DNA of 64,000 nt from Perognathus longimembris pacificus (Eukaryota; Chordata; Mammalia; Rodentia; Heteromyidae), in contig NC_063172.1 of NCBI RefSeq assembly GCF_023159225.1, forward strand, positions 64,538,828 through 64,602,827. The letters are read 5' to 3'. The translations under genes were made by a program, and so were the position numbers. Positions within the stretch are counted from its first letter, which is position 1; each line of letters starts with the position of its first letter. Below are positions 31,922-44,238 of this stretch, in pieces. The notes under the pieces were generated by a model. That model did not search any database and was not told the DNA's origin. It worked only from the letters and a program-made list of their open reading frames with translations.

Positions 31922-34900
31922 GACCTTGGAGATGTCCTAGCTCAATTCCTGCATTTATCTGGCAAGTAAGCAGAGGAAGGTGAAGACACAAAGGAGGAAA
32001 AATTCTACTTAGTGGCGGTACTTGAACAAAAAGTTCCCCTTGTACCTTCTTTCCTCACACAGTGTTATCTTCTAATTAGAAATACACCATGTTGCTAATA
32101 TTCAATGATAACATTTAATAAGTCTTTCCAATAGTATATGTGAAGTTTAGATGATCCTAATAACTTAGATCTCTGCTTAGTTCTTTTCTTCACTTCATCA
32201 TCGTCATGAAAATGTGAGTCTAGCTTTCTTAGAAGAACTTCCAATTGTAATTTGTGATAACGCACCACCAAAAAGTCAATTCAATTTGGTATAGTCATTT
32301 AAGATATTTTTCAGCCATATTATAGAAACAGGACACAAGTGTTTTTGTTTGTAAATTTTTAAATATGCATGTAAATGGTCTGAATTGTATTTCTAAAATG
32401 AATCATAATGCCCTGAATTTTATTCATTCCAGTTCAGCTTGATTCATTTAATGAGGCCAGACAATCAGGAATGAGTAAGTTAGAAGTAGCTACTTATTTT
32501 GGTCAGATATCAAAGCTTTTCTCCCAAGTAACTGGATTCTCCTCTCTCTTTTCCTCTCTCTCTTTTTCTCCCCCTCCCTCTCATCCTTCCTTTCTTCCTT
32601 GCTTGCTTCCTTCTTTCCATACCAGGACAGCTAAAAAGATTCAATTGGTTTTGGGTAAACTTCCTATCACCTAGTTTACATTGCCGCTTAATTAAATAAC
32701 CTAGTCAGAATCTATCTGACAAAAACATAATTGTAGGCCATTCTATGTATTTTTATCTCTAGTGATTTATGCTTTTTTTCCTTTTACCACATAAAAAGAT
32801 TTTGCTAAATGTTTAAAAAGTTACTCAAAAATATTCCTCAGAATTTATAGTATATGGAAGGTGTGATTCAGAAATATACAGTATTTAGAAAACAATTTTC
32901 TACATTCATAAAAATCTAAGTATATAGACAAAATATATTCAGACTGATCATCATAAGCTACCTATTATTAGGCCTCTTGAACTACATATTGGATGCATAC
33001 CAGAGTTTTGTTTTGTATACAAATCAATAGAAATATGAATTGCCTTTCTCTTCCTCTACCTCCTCCAACTTCTCTCTCTCTCTTCCTTTCTCTCAATGAG
33101 ATTAAGTTCAGTTAAAATAAAAGGATAAATGTTGAATATGGAAAAATTGGGTCAAGTTAACAATTGTTAATACATATTTTAAGCAGGTTTTTTGCATTCT
33201 TAATTTTCTTCAACATCAATGCATTTATGCTACACTTTCTATCTGATTGAGATATGGTTAGACATATTTGTTGGATTTGTTTTTTGTTTTATGGATTTTA
33301 TTTTCAAGTGGGTTTGGAAGTACTAATAACCCTGGAGATGTTAGCTGGCTCTCCAACTTTTAATCTTCAGTATAAACAATTTAAGCTAAGTTTTCCAAAA
33401 TTAATATTAATTTAAACCATCTGTCCACCATCTGCTAATGTGAGATGCAAAACCAGAGTTTCTTTGTGATCTTTAATCAGACAGTTAGGAAAACACATAT
33501 AAATTTGAAAATGAATTTAAATTTCCTAACAAAGGAAATCTTCTGAAAAGTTATTTTGAAAGCACTGCCATCATAGAGGGAACTTGACTTTGGCCCCATT
33601 GTGATTTTATGCAAATGAATGCCAAGTGTCAACAAGCATGTTGCTCCACTGCTTCATTCACAAAGCCCACAAGGTGGATACAGTATCCTTTCCATGTTTT
33701 CAATAGAGAAGGAAACACTGTCAACAGCTACTCTGAAATATTGATTTAAGGAATTTCAGAGTTTGCATTTGTCCAAAATACAGATGTCAAAATGGGGCTC
33801 ATATCTGTAGAAAAACAATAGAAACTCATTTCTTGGCTTACATTGGAAAGCTCCTAAATTTTTAATACCTACCTTGTCAATTATTTCATTCAGCCCTTTA
33901 TTATGAAGCTGACTGGGCCTCTTATTAAGATTTTTAATTCTACCATTTTTGTATAACCTGTACATAATCCTTTACTAATTCAATGGTCATTCTCCTTCCT
34001 TCAAAATTACCATTAAGAAGGTACATGATTCAAAATATGTTGAAAACTCCACTTTTTCACCTTGCTGTCTTAGACACAAGACGTTTTACACTTGGATCAG
34101 TATGAATTGGATATTGGTATTTTCAAGTCTAATGGTGGGTGCCATAGAACAATATAGCCAGGGGAATTCAGGATACCTATTTGACTACTCAGAACACAAA
34201 TTCCCAGTCAATAGATGAGACAAATTTTAATCTTCAAGTTATTGTTCTATAATCTTTTTACTTTAACCTCTGCGTTTTGCTGTTTGGGAGATTTTTTTTT
34301 TAAATTCTCAAGTTGAAATAGTTTGTTAAAGTGGAATATGAGCCAACTTTCTATCTTAAGAGAACGAGTACCTTTACATTCTCCACTTCTTAGGGGGATT
34401 GCTAACAATGATGTACAGTAGACTTTTGCTGGAGTGACACTTAGGGAAAATGCTGCTGCTGCACCACCACACAAAAGCAGTTAGAGAACTATTTTCTACG
34501 ACAGGTCACAACTTTCCACGGTTTCCCACAAAGAGATGTACCTTTTGATTTCTTTATTAAGATGACACTCATGTCCCTGGAGACTTTGGGGCATGACAAT
34601 CATTTGCTCAACATGCAAGAATGTACACTCTCTGAAGTTACATTGTGGGACAAGAGTAGAGGACTTTGTTTTTCATTTTCGAAATGAGCTATTGGGCAAA
34701 CTGATTGTTGGTACCATGTCCATTAACAGGATTTCTTTTACACAAATATTATAGACACAACAATTTTGCAGGAGAACGTTTACAGACATGGAGTTCAATT
34801 CCAAATCTCCATTTCATCCACGAGAATGATTCTATACACCCATGTTGAAGCTCAGCCCCACAGAAATGAGCTAGGAGGTGGTTGTTGCTTCCTGAATAGA

Positions 34901-35004
34901 GTATCAAGTAAATAGGATCTGCCAAACAAGTACAAATCAGCATCATCTTTCTCATTCTTAATACCCTGTGTACATATTACATAAGATGTCATTGTTAGGA
35001 TTTT

Positions 35005-35090
35005 TTCCTTCCTTCCTTCCTTCCTTCCTTCCTTCCTTCCTTCCTTCCTTCCTTCCTTCCTTCCTTCCTTCCTTCCTTCCTTCTTCCTTT
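35005..35090. repeat. (TTCC)n microsatellite
   Basis: About 19 pure TTCC units at the tail side of the antisense SINE that follows; probably derived from its A-rich tail. Confidence 0.93.
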
Positions 35091-35136
35091 GTTCCTCCCT
35101 TCCTCAATTTCTCTCTCTCTTCTTTCTTTATTTCTC

Positions 35137-35366
35137 TGCCAATACAGGGGCTTGAACTTAGGGCCTGGGTACCTTCTCTTAGCTCTTTTGCTAAGGATGA
35201 TGCACTATCACTTGAGCCACAGCTCCAATACCAGATTTTTGGTGTTAATTAGAGATAAGAAGCTCAAAGACTTTGCTGCCCTTTCCGGCTTTGAATCAAC
35301 TATGAGCCTCAGATCCTAGCCTCCTGAGTAGCTAGGATTATAACATGAGCAACCAGTCCCTGGCTT
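35137..35366 (-). mobile_element. SINE, Alu/B1-like head with Geo half, antisense
   Basis: Plus strand reads CAATACAGGGGCTTGAACTT, CACTTGAGCCACAGCTCCAA, TTAATTAGAGATAAGAAGCT and CTCCTGAGTAGCTAGGATTA. Confidence 0.8.
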
Positions 35367-37319
35367 ATCAGAATTTCTTGACAGGAGTTTACTTAAACTC
35401 TGATCAGAACCCATAGTACCTATTTAGTTGTAGTTTCCTCCTGCTGAGTTTGTAAATATAATCATAATGATGATATTATTTAGATATTAGAAACTGAGCC
35501 AACTTCTTAGGATTTAAGATGGAAACATCAAGTGTCAGCAAAATTTCTTGATTCTGAAAGTGAATAGTTATTCAAATCTTCTACGCATACTGAACTATAC
35601 GTGTAATTTTTAAAATAATACTTCCATGGGGGGAGTGCTAAAAATTCAGTAGTTTTTGTACCTACTCATTATAAACATGAGATTTTAAGAATGGATATTT
35701 TTTTAAAGTAAAGAATATTGTTTTGGTATCATGTAGCCGAAAGTTCATCTAGAAAAGTAGTACTAGTGATGTTTTTTGTTTGTATTATCGTAGTTCAACC
35801 GATCCAAGGTATCAGAAAATTTCCCCATCAACCATTTATTATGAATCAGTCAATGCTTAGCTCTGGACTACATGTTGACACTAGAGGAGCCCTCAGAATA
35901 ATGAAATGCGAATGTGAATGAGCAGTAAATATACAGAATATTAAATGCCCTGACAGCAATAATACTAGGAGTAATTGGACTCTGCCAAAAGAGGTACCAA
36001 AGACTGAGGGATAAAGCCAAAAGAGGCTCTCAGGAAGAAGTGCTCTGCAACTCTGGCCTCAGAAAATGATTAAAAGTCAACTGGGTGGGAATAATTATTG
36101 AAGAAAGAAATGAAAAAGAAAATGTAGATATGCAAGGGCCATGGTAGGTGAAGAGGAAATTTCCATGAGGTGGTTTCTCAATGGTACAGTAAACATATGA
36201 TAAGTCATAGGAAGAGATGAGACTGGAAAGGAAGGTGAAGACTGTATCCTAGGGGCACAGGAAGGATTAGATTACAGATTACAATTCCTCTTTTTCAAGA
36301 TAGATTTCTTCCACTTCCATTTTTGTGAATTTAAAGTGTATGCAATTATTGTTGAAGAGACTTGATAGTTGTCAGGCAAAAGAGTAAGATATTATAATAT
36401 GAATGTGATCTCTACGAGAGAATTATTCCTGTTGATGTCATTCATATTTCTTAAAACAAATAGTACATTAAAATGATAGCATTGAAATTAATTCATTATA
36501 TGTACAAAAGTTTGCTTCTGACCCTCAGCAAAATACTCACCAGCAGAAGACATTATCCCTAGGAATATATCAAGAGTTCTAAGAATGGTTAGAAGATACA
36601 AGATTCAAGGGGTTGGGCTGAGAAAGAGGCATACGTAAAGGCTGCCTACATAAAGATTCCTCAGAGATCGTGGAGGCACAAGCTCATGGAGGAATAAGTG
36701 GTAAAGAGTCAAAATGCAATAGCATGTTTCATGAAGAAGCAAGAGATTGGTGAGAAGCCAGGAGGGAGGGCTGAGAAGCAGCTCAGTAGAGGAGCAGGCT
36801 GGTTCATCTAAGAGGCATTCAGAGGATACCCAGTCTCCTAAAATACTAGACAGCTGCCACTCTTGTGGGAAAAAAGAATGAAGAATATCTAAAAGAACAT
36901 CATAGGGGAAGCTTGCATATGGGTATGACTTACAGATAAAGGTTCCAAAATTAAAAAAAGAAAAGAAAACCATGAAGGTATGTGTATGAGAAGAATGAAT
37001 TACGTCAGTGGTTGTCTGGAACCTTTTACGTGTTAACAATATTTGATGTGAGGCGGATTACACATACAATTGTTTATTATTGAACGAAGGAAAGAAAAGT
37101 GAGTAAACATTTTTACCAGAGCCAAGAACACATCTTTCTGCCTCCCACTGGTAATACCCAATTGGAAATAAAGGGCAAAGGTATGTGAGGTCGTCTGTAG
37201 AGATCAGTTTTTGAGGCTGTTTTAACTTAATATACATTTTAAATTAAGAAAGGGAATAGCTAGCACAGGTGAGAAACTGACATAGGAGTCTGTGGGCAAA
37301 GAAGGCCCCAATCCACTCC

Positions 37320-37505
37320 TTCTAGCTCCCCAGAAAAGCTCCTGTTTCACTGCCTCTGCTACTTCACCAGGGACAGGCAGAGTCTGCTTCCCTGCTCTTG
37401 AACTTGGGTTTCTCTGTAACTTGCTCTAACTCATTGGATGTGGTGAAGCACATTAAATTCTTCCTCTGGGCCTAGGCTGTGAGAATCGTTGCCATTTTCC
37501 CTCTT
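37320..37505 (+). mobile_element. MLT1-like LTR remnant (ERVL-MaLR)
   Basis: Contains CTGCTCTTGAACTTGGGTTT, GTAACTTGCTCTAACTCATT, GGATGTGGTGAAGC and GGGCCTAGGCTGTGAGAA, the typical middle of MLT1 LTRs. Ancient and noncoding; family call by recall. Confidence 0.55.
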
Positions 37506-38117
37506 GTATTTTCGAAACACTAACGGCTAGTTAAAGTGAAGGAAGTGCTTGAGAACAAAGACAACATGAATTCTCTTGGACCCTCCAGCTCTGTTATAAC
37601 AACTAGAGGACTCAAGCCACACAGTGACTCGGGAAACACTACCTGTTTGGTTCTTTCTTAAGGCTAGTAAATTTCGGAGAGATTTGTTGTGCAGAGATAG
37701 AGAGCTGTCATTGCTGGCCCCGGAAGAGCATGAAGCGAGACAGTTTGTTTTGGTAAGTATTTCCATTGAAATTTGAAATACAATAAAGAAGTTAACATGA
37801 AAATATGCATTCCAGACTAGCATTCAGGGTTTGAATATATAGGGCATAATTTTTTTTTCTTTTGGCAAATGAAGCAATTCTATATGGTCCTGTAATAGTG
37901 GTGCATACATACTTGTAAAAAAATAACACAAAAGGGTGTACTTTATATTTGGGTCTCCTTTTTGTTGCTAATGAGTCTTGTGAATCATGAATTTAAAATA
38001 GTAAGCCAAGTCAGGCAATAGTATCTCACTATATCTACATAATTATATATGTATCTATTTATAATTTTATGTATTCAAGAGGTTGAGATGCAGAGAACTG
38101 ATGTTCAAAGTCAGGCC

Positions 38118-39838
38118 TGAAGACCAATGGAATACAATTGAAGACCCAGAAATGAATACACAGACAGATCTATAGCCACCTAATCTTTGATAAGGGAGAC
38201 AAAAACGCAGGATAGAAGAAAAACAGCCTTTTCAGCAATGGTGCTGGCAGAATTGGCTATTCACATTCAGAAAGTTGGAGTGAGATCGTTATATATCACC
38301 CTAATCAGAATCAATTCCAAATGGATCAAAGACCTCAATGTAAGGCCAGATATCCTGAAAATATTACAGGAAGGACCAGGGGAAACACTAGGACTCCTTC
38401 ACACAGGCCACAACTTCCCAAGTAAAGACCTAGAAACACAACAAATCAAAGAAAGGCTGGATAAATGTGACTGCATTAAACTGAAGATCTTCTGCATGGC
38501 AAAGGACATAGGTAGCAAATAAATAGAAAGCCCACAGAATGAGAGAAGATCTGTTCTAGCTATACATCAGACAAAAGTCTCATATCTAAAATACCTTCGA
38601 GCTCAAAAAGTTAACTCCCCCCAAAATAAATCCTCAACGAAACAACTGCCCCACTGATAAGTGAGCTAGAGACTTAAAAGGAGACTTCTTCAAAGAAGAA
38701 TTAAGAACAACCAATAGTCAGCTGAAGAAGTGCTCAACATCTCCGTCATAAAAGAAGTGCAAATCAAAACAACACTGAGAACCTCACCTCAGTCCGAATG
38801 GCCATTATCAAGAAAACAAATGCTGGTGGGCAAGTGGCCAAAAGGGAACCGCTGCTACACCGTTGGTGGGAATGTAATCTGGTTCAACCATACTAGAAAG
38901 CAGTATGTAGGTTCCTCAAAAGATTAAACATAGAGTTCCCCTATGATCCAGCAACCCCACTCGTGGACATTTACCCAAATGACCACAAACCAGCCTGCAC
39001 TCAAGTCACTAGCATAATCCGGTTCATTGCAGCATTGTTAATAAGATGCGGAATCAACCCAGATGCCCCTCAGGAGATGAATGGATCAAGAAAATGTGGT
39101 ACATACACAGAAATGGAATTCTATGCTTCCATCAGAAAGAATGATATGGCCCCATTGATAAGGAATAAGACTTGGAAAAAATCATACTAAGCAAAGTAAG
39201 CCAGACCCAGGCTCCACGGTTTCCCTCATATGCAATAATTAGAATCCTTATCGTCTATAAATCCACAAGTTTATCCAATGGATAGTAAAAGACAAATAAT
39301 TACACTTGGACACGATTAAACAGAAATCTAAGCATCTGCACACAGATCAAAGGAGGATATTCTTAAGAGAGGATCACGACGGCTCAATAGCAATGTGCAT
39401 ATGACCATATAAAATGATACTTTTCAAAACTAACTCCAGAAAACAGAAATGAAAGGGTTTTTTAAATTGTACTATTTGCAGTTATTTCTTTTTTCTTTTC
39501 CTCCTTTGCTTTGTTCCCTTTGTCACTGTTTTTGATTTTTGTACCCTGTCTTATATATGTTTATCTGATTTGGGGAAGGGAAGGAGAATCACAGAAAAGG
39601 GGGACAATGGATGAACCAAGTCAGCAGTGATACTCACTAGACGTTGTGCTGGAAATCAACTATACAACTTGCTGGAGGGGAAGGAGTTGAAGGGGGAAAA
39701 TGGGAGAAAATGAGAGAGAGGGTAATACTTTTCAAAAAGAAATGTATTCATTACCTTATTTATATAACTGTAACTCCTCTGTGCATCACCTTTACAATAA
39801 AATTTAAATTAAAAAACAGTAATAATAAAAATTTTTAA
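38118..39838 (+). mobile_element. 5'-truncated L1 (ORF2 C-terminal part and 3' UTR)
   Basis: Starts inside ORF2 (CTAATCTTTGATAAGGGAGA near 38181) and runs to the ORF2 end and an A/T-rich 3' UTR with AATAAAATTTAAATT at the end. The reading frame is broken: pieces at about 38187-38522 and 38730-38927 share a frame, while 38963-39190 (with the NPDAPQEMNGSRKCGTYT motif region) is in another. Non-functional. A degraded B1-like head fragment (GAGGTTGAGATGCAGAGAAC) lies just upstream at about 38079-38117. Confidence 0.92.
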
Positions 39839-40016
39839 AGATTCCAGAATTTTTAACATGATACTCACTGTATTAAAAAAAATACGGCAGTATTTTGTAT
39901 TAACTGTACAATTACAACAATGATATTAAAATTACGTCCTTTGTCTGAAGAAAGAAATAGATATTAAAGAACAACTGGGGAATTGTATCACAGGCACTTA
40001 AAGAAGTGTTTCTTAC

Positions 40017-40153
40017 CTGCAATGAGAAGAGTGAAAATATCACCATATTGCTTTTGAAGCGTTTTCAGGAATCCTATGGGATCTTTCTGGAATTTCAGAC
40101 TCACTCCCAAGAAAGGAAGCCAACCTTTTATTAGTGGGGGCTCTCCAGGTTTC
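40017..40153 (-). CDS. CYP7B1: CYP7B1 exon 2 (residues about 41-87)
   Basis: 137 nt with an acceptor reading CTAG before the exon and a donor GTAAG after it. It starts with the third base of codon 41 and ends with the first base of codon 87. The translation begins [16 protein letters not shown], the proline-rich hinge that follows the N-terminal anchor in microsomal P450s, then runs through the first helix to [10 protein letters not shown]. It matches human CYP7B1 closely. The acceptor is preceded by a long T-rich tract (about 40158-40190 on the complementary strand). Intron 1 upstream has no sign of exon 1 within the remaining 24 kb. Confidence 0.95.
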
Positions 40154-40311
40154 CTAGTTTTAAAAAAAGAAAGTAAAAAGAAAAAAATAAAGTTATTATT
40201 ATCTTAATACACCTAGGTAACTGATCTAGTCTGTAAGTGGATTGCATCACTTCCACTTTTTTCAATGATTTTTATATAATCATAAACTAACTTCCTTCTT
40301 TTGTTCATTTG

Positions 40312-40548
40312 TTCCTTCCTTCATACTAGACTTGAACTCACGGACTCCAGCTCCTGCTTAGCTTTTTCACTAAGACTCACACTCTACCACTTGAGCCACA
40401 GCTCGACTTCTGGTTTTTTGGTGGTGAACTGGAGATAGAGTCTCATGTACTTTTGTTTCCCAGTCTGCCTTTGAACTGCAATGCTTAGATCGCAGCCTTC
40501 TGAGTAGCTAGGATTATAGGCATGAGCCACCAAATCAGTGCCTAGTTA
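40312..40548 (-). mobile_element. SINE, Alu/B1-like head with Geo half, antisense
   Basis: Plus strand reads CCTTCATACTAGACTTGAAC, CTACCACTTGAGCCACAGCT, AACTGGAGATAGAGTCTCAT and TCTGAGTAGCTAGGATTATA, followed by a CATGAGCCACC end. Lies about 160 bp upstream of exon 2 in the intron. Confidence 0.83.
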
Positions 40549-42096
40549 CAATTTGTCTTATTTGATGTTCTATTTCCCATCAGCATAACTATAAGTGCCT
40601 ATAGACCTGAGATAGCTAAGACTAAGGGCATCTTCAGGAAACTCAATCAGCTGCTTAATATGATTTATTCTATGAAACTGTCAGTTTGGTTTAATGCTAA
40701 TTAAAAATAGGCCATCTAGATTGGTCAAGATGTATCATTGTATTCATAAACTATTTAAGATTCAACCTTAGTTTTGACTATCATTTTTCTGTTGCCTACT
40801 AGGGGCTGGACAAGGAGCAGAGCACTAGGCCTGATCTAAGACGTGGTTAAACTCCTTGTGGAAAATCATGTGAAAAATATAGTCAGACTACTTTGTTTTA
40901 CATTAGCACAAATATACCTGTGTGTGCAAACCCAGTAAAAATAATTCTGCCTCACTTAAACTGTGCACAAGCACTTAGGTCGTTCCACAAATATAAGAAT
41001 TCATGCATTCATTCGATCCTACTGGTCTTCACTGCCACCTATCCTTGGACCCCTCCCTACCTGGTGTAATAGTCCTGTTTATAGCCAGTCCCTGTATTCT
41101 TAATCTGCTTGTTAAGTTGGTTCCTTCTAGTTTGGAGTCTATCAAGTTACAAAAGATATGGAGCCTGGATAAACATTGCTCTGGAATCCTACAGTGATCC
41201 CATCTTCCTACATGACCCTTCTCACTGCTGTACTCTCAGCAGGAGATAGGGGCGCAGCAGTCCTAGTCCCTGCTTCCCCATGGTTGTTAGAATTTCTACC
41301 AGACCGTGGGAATGAACAAGACAGAGGAACTGTTAGGTGGATAGGAACCGCGAAAAGTAGCAGACATCACACATGGCAGATCCCATGGCCTAGACAAATC
41401 ATGGTGGTTCTTGTTCCCATAGTCAGTCCCTTAGGCAATCTGTTCAAATGCTTCTTCTTCCCATAATGCCCTTGTGCCCGCTGAACCAATGAAAAGAACT
41501 TAGGGGAGTCTAGCCAGAGGAATGCATTGTGGGATTTGAAGTTTTTGAAACCACTGAAATGTGCTTAATACACTAAATTGAAAGCTAAGTAAGTCATAAT
41601 AAATAAGTTATTAATAAATTATTAATAAATAAATAAGTTATAATAAAAACTATTATGGTTCTTTTTTTTTTGAAACTAGAGCGCATCTTGAGGACTCTTC
41701 TGCAAGCTCTCATTTCTTCAGGCAAGAGATCTCTGGTTTGAGATGTCAACAAATTTGTGGAATGTCATGAAACTTGTTAGGGGCAAGGTGTACCCCCCCA
41801 AAGTTATGCTTTGTACATTTTAGGATCATTTGTTAGTCAATCTTTCAATCTGGTAAGACAAACAAAAACAACCTCTATGAAAGCAGCTCCTTGCCTGAAC
41901 TGACAGACACATTCAGCCAACACAGCCCGGTGTGGCTCTTAGAGCTCTTGCTGTGCTGGGGTGGGAGATGTCAGATGGTTTAGTAAGGCTCTTTGTTCTC
42001 AGATGTTAATTAGTCTGGAATTTCATAGTCAAAAGAGGAACTATGGACCTTAAGAAGTATTTTATTCTATTGAGAGAAATGAAAACCCCGACACAG

Positions 42097-42215
42097 GGCT
42101 GTCAGTATAGTTCAGTGGAAGAGTGAGTCATAGCATGAAACCCTGGATTCAATCCCCAGAATAGAAAGAAAGGGAAGGAGGCAGGGAAGCAAGGAGGGCG
42201 AGAGGAAGAGAGGAT
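42097..42215 (+). mobile_element. ID-like SINE monomer with purine tail
   Basis: GGGCTGTCAGTATAGTTCAG, then GGATTCAATCCCCAGAATAG, followed by a GAAA/GGAA-rich tail. No Geo half. Confidence 0.75.
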
Positions 42216-43129
42216 AATGCTGAGACAATAAAAGAGAGAGAAGAGTGAGAAAGAATAAGACAGAGTCCTTGACATTATTTTGATATATTCTTTAATAAAG
42301 TTTTCTACCAAAGCCACATATGAAAAAGATGATTTGTTAAATTTCACTATTATAATGACTTTGTAAAATATTTGATTATCTTTAGTGGTACAGAGGAGTT
42401 GCCATTTCAACAAAGCAGTGTATGGATGCAATGCACCTTGGTCAGCGTCCTCTTTCCACATTCCCACCCTCCCTCACAGACTACCCCTAATAATGTGACT
42501 GTTAAACACGACGGAAACCTTCCCTAAAGTACCACGAATTAAAAAGCAAGCTTCAGTTTAGTGAACAATCCCAAGAACTGCACGTGACAATTTCTTCCTT
42601 GCCACTTATTTGGTGAACTTAATCTGATTTAAAGCGAAACACAGAAAAACACAAGCCATTTTTTTTTACTGGAAAAGATGAAAACAAATATTTACAAAAC
42701 ATTGATTTTCTAATCCATCTGTGAGATGACTTACACTACATGCGATCCATTTTGATTAATCACAAGATATTACTAGTTCTGATCTAATCAAAGATCAAGA
42801 TTATGATCTTCCCAGCTGGGGCTTTTATGTAGCTGGATTAACCCTATCAGAAGCTTTTCTATTGCTATAATCCTATGTGGGTAGAATTAAACTAAAAAAA
42901 GAGTCAGATCTTACAGTGGGAAAAACTCAAAACCAGTTACATTAGAAGTCAGGAAAGAGTTCACTGTCTCTTTTTAGGAGGTAATTAACCTTAATGCTAA
43001 TTTATTAACTATATGTGGACATTTCAATACATATAATTACAAATAGGAAAAAAACAACACTGCCTAGAAATGTGTACCATGTTCTTCACACATTGTCATG
43101 TTATTTTCTCTTCTTTCAATTTTAGTGTT

Positions 43130-43238
43130 TTTAGATAAGGTTTCTTTTTGTCGTCTAGGCTATCTGGAGCCCAGATCCTTCTGCCTCTACCTCCCAAATG
43201 CGGGATGACAGTCAAGAAGCACCAAGCCTCGCCACTCT
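43130..43238 (-). mobile_element. Old B1-like SINE, antisense
   Basis: Plus strand has GATAAGGTTTCTTTTTGTCG, TCTAGGCTATCTGGAGCCCA and CTGCCTCTACCTCCCAAATG, the 7SL-derived B1 pattern in reverse complement. Confidence 0.65.
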
Positions 43239-43355
43239 ATTATTATTTTTTGAATATAGCCTTAAGCAATGAAGACTTGCTTTTCAAAGGAAATATAAGT
43301 ACACCAAGAAAACATAGTAATAGTTGACTTTATATCTAAAGATTAAATAAAAGAG

Positions 43356-43590
43356 CTGGGAGCTGGTGGCTCACACCTGGAATCCTAGATACTCTGGAGG
43401 CTGAGATCTGAGGATTGCGGTTCAAAGCCATCCCAGCAGCAAAGTCCATGAGACTTATCTCCAATTAACCACCCTAAAACCGAAAGTGGTGCTGTGGCTC
43501 AAGTGGTAGAGAGCTGAAGAGCTCAGGGACGGGGCCCAGGCCCAGAGTTCAAGTCCCATGACTGACAAAAAAATAAAAAATTAAAAATTA
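43356..43590 (+). mobile_element. SINE, Alu/B1-like head with Geo half
   Basis: GGGAGCTGGTGGCTCACACC, GGCTGAGATCTGAGGATTGC, then AGTGGTGCTGTGGCTCAAGT and GAGTTCAAGTCCCATGACTG with an A-rich tail. Confidence 0.88.
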
Positions 43591-44023
43591 AACAGGAGAG
43601 ATAGCGCATATAACTCAACAGCAAGATCCACAAGTTAGAAACTATCACAGCCCACACACCACCTGTTCGTGATCGTTGTAAGTTTGTGAGTGATCTAGTT
43701 CACAAAATTTCCTTTTAAAATATTGAGTCTTTTCCTTGTGTTTGGCTAAATGCATAAATATTCCATTGTGACAAGGATTCAGAAAGGCTTTTTGGTCATC
43801 TTCTAAAGCAACTAATGCCATCCTCTACGTCATCGTCTGGTCAAAAGTTATATTTATTGTAGAACTTCCATTGGGGAAAGACTGTGGTTCATAAATTAAG
43901 GGAAATAGCAACATTCAGTGTTAGGGAAGTACAGTAGGAAGCCATTTCATTGCTACAATGATGAGAGGGTCATCATTTCTTATAGCTGTGTTTAGTTTGG
44001 CATCAGGAAGCTTAAGACAGTTG

Positions 44024-44238
44024 GGGCTGGGGATATGGCCTAGTGGCAAGAGCGCTTGCCTCGTATACTTGAAGCCCTGGGTTCGATTCCTCAGCACCAC
44101 ATTTACAGAAAATGGCCAGAAGTGGCGCTGTGACTCAAGTGGCAGAGTGCTAGCCTTGAGCAAAAAGAAGCCAGGGACAGTGCTCAGGCCCTGAGTCCAA
44201 GCCCCAGGACTGGCAACAACAACAACAAAAAAAACAGC
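44024..44238 (+). mobile_element. IDL-Geo SINE
   Basis: GGGGCTGGGGATATGGCCTA, GGTTCGATTCCTCAGCACCA, GCCAGAAGTGGCGCTGTGAC and CCAAGCCCCAGGACTGGC, ending in a CAA-rich tail. Well preserved, but of a different subtype (GAAGTGGCGC) from the pair in intron 5 (GAAGCGGCGC). Confidence 0.92.

Larger units (their letters stand above)
29414..40016 (-). other. CYP7B1: CYP7B1 intron 2
   Basis: 10603 bp with GT donor at 40016/40015 and AG acceptor at 29415/29414 (minus strand). Contains a small processed retrocopy, SINEs, a TTCC microsatellite, an LTR remnant and an L1. Unlisted parts (30290-31840, 31925-35000, 35370-37300 and 37510-38100) are AT-rich, with no exon or RNA gene recognised. Confidence 0.9.

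Noticed and set aside
36605..37039. 144-codon open frame on the minus strand in intron 2
   Set aside because: No recognised domain, pyrimidine-rich composition and no splice context.
38187..38522. 111-codon open frame on the plus strand
   Set aside because: It is a fragment of L1 ORF2 in a truncated, frame-broken element.
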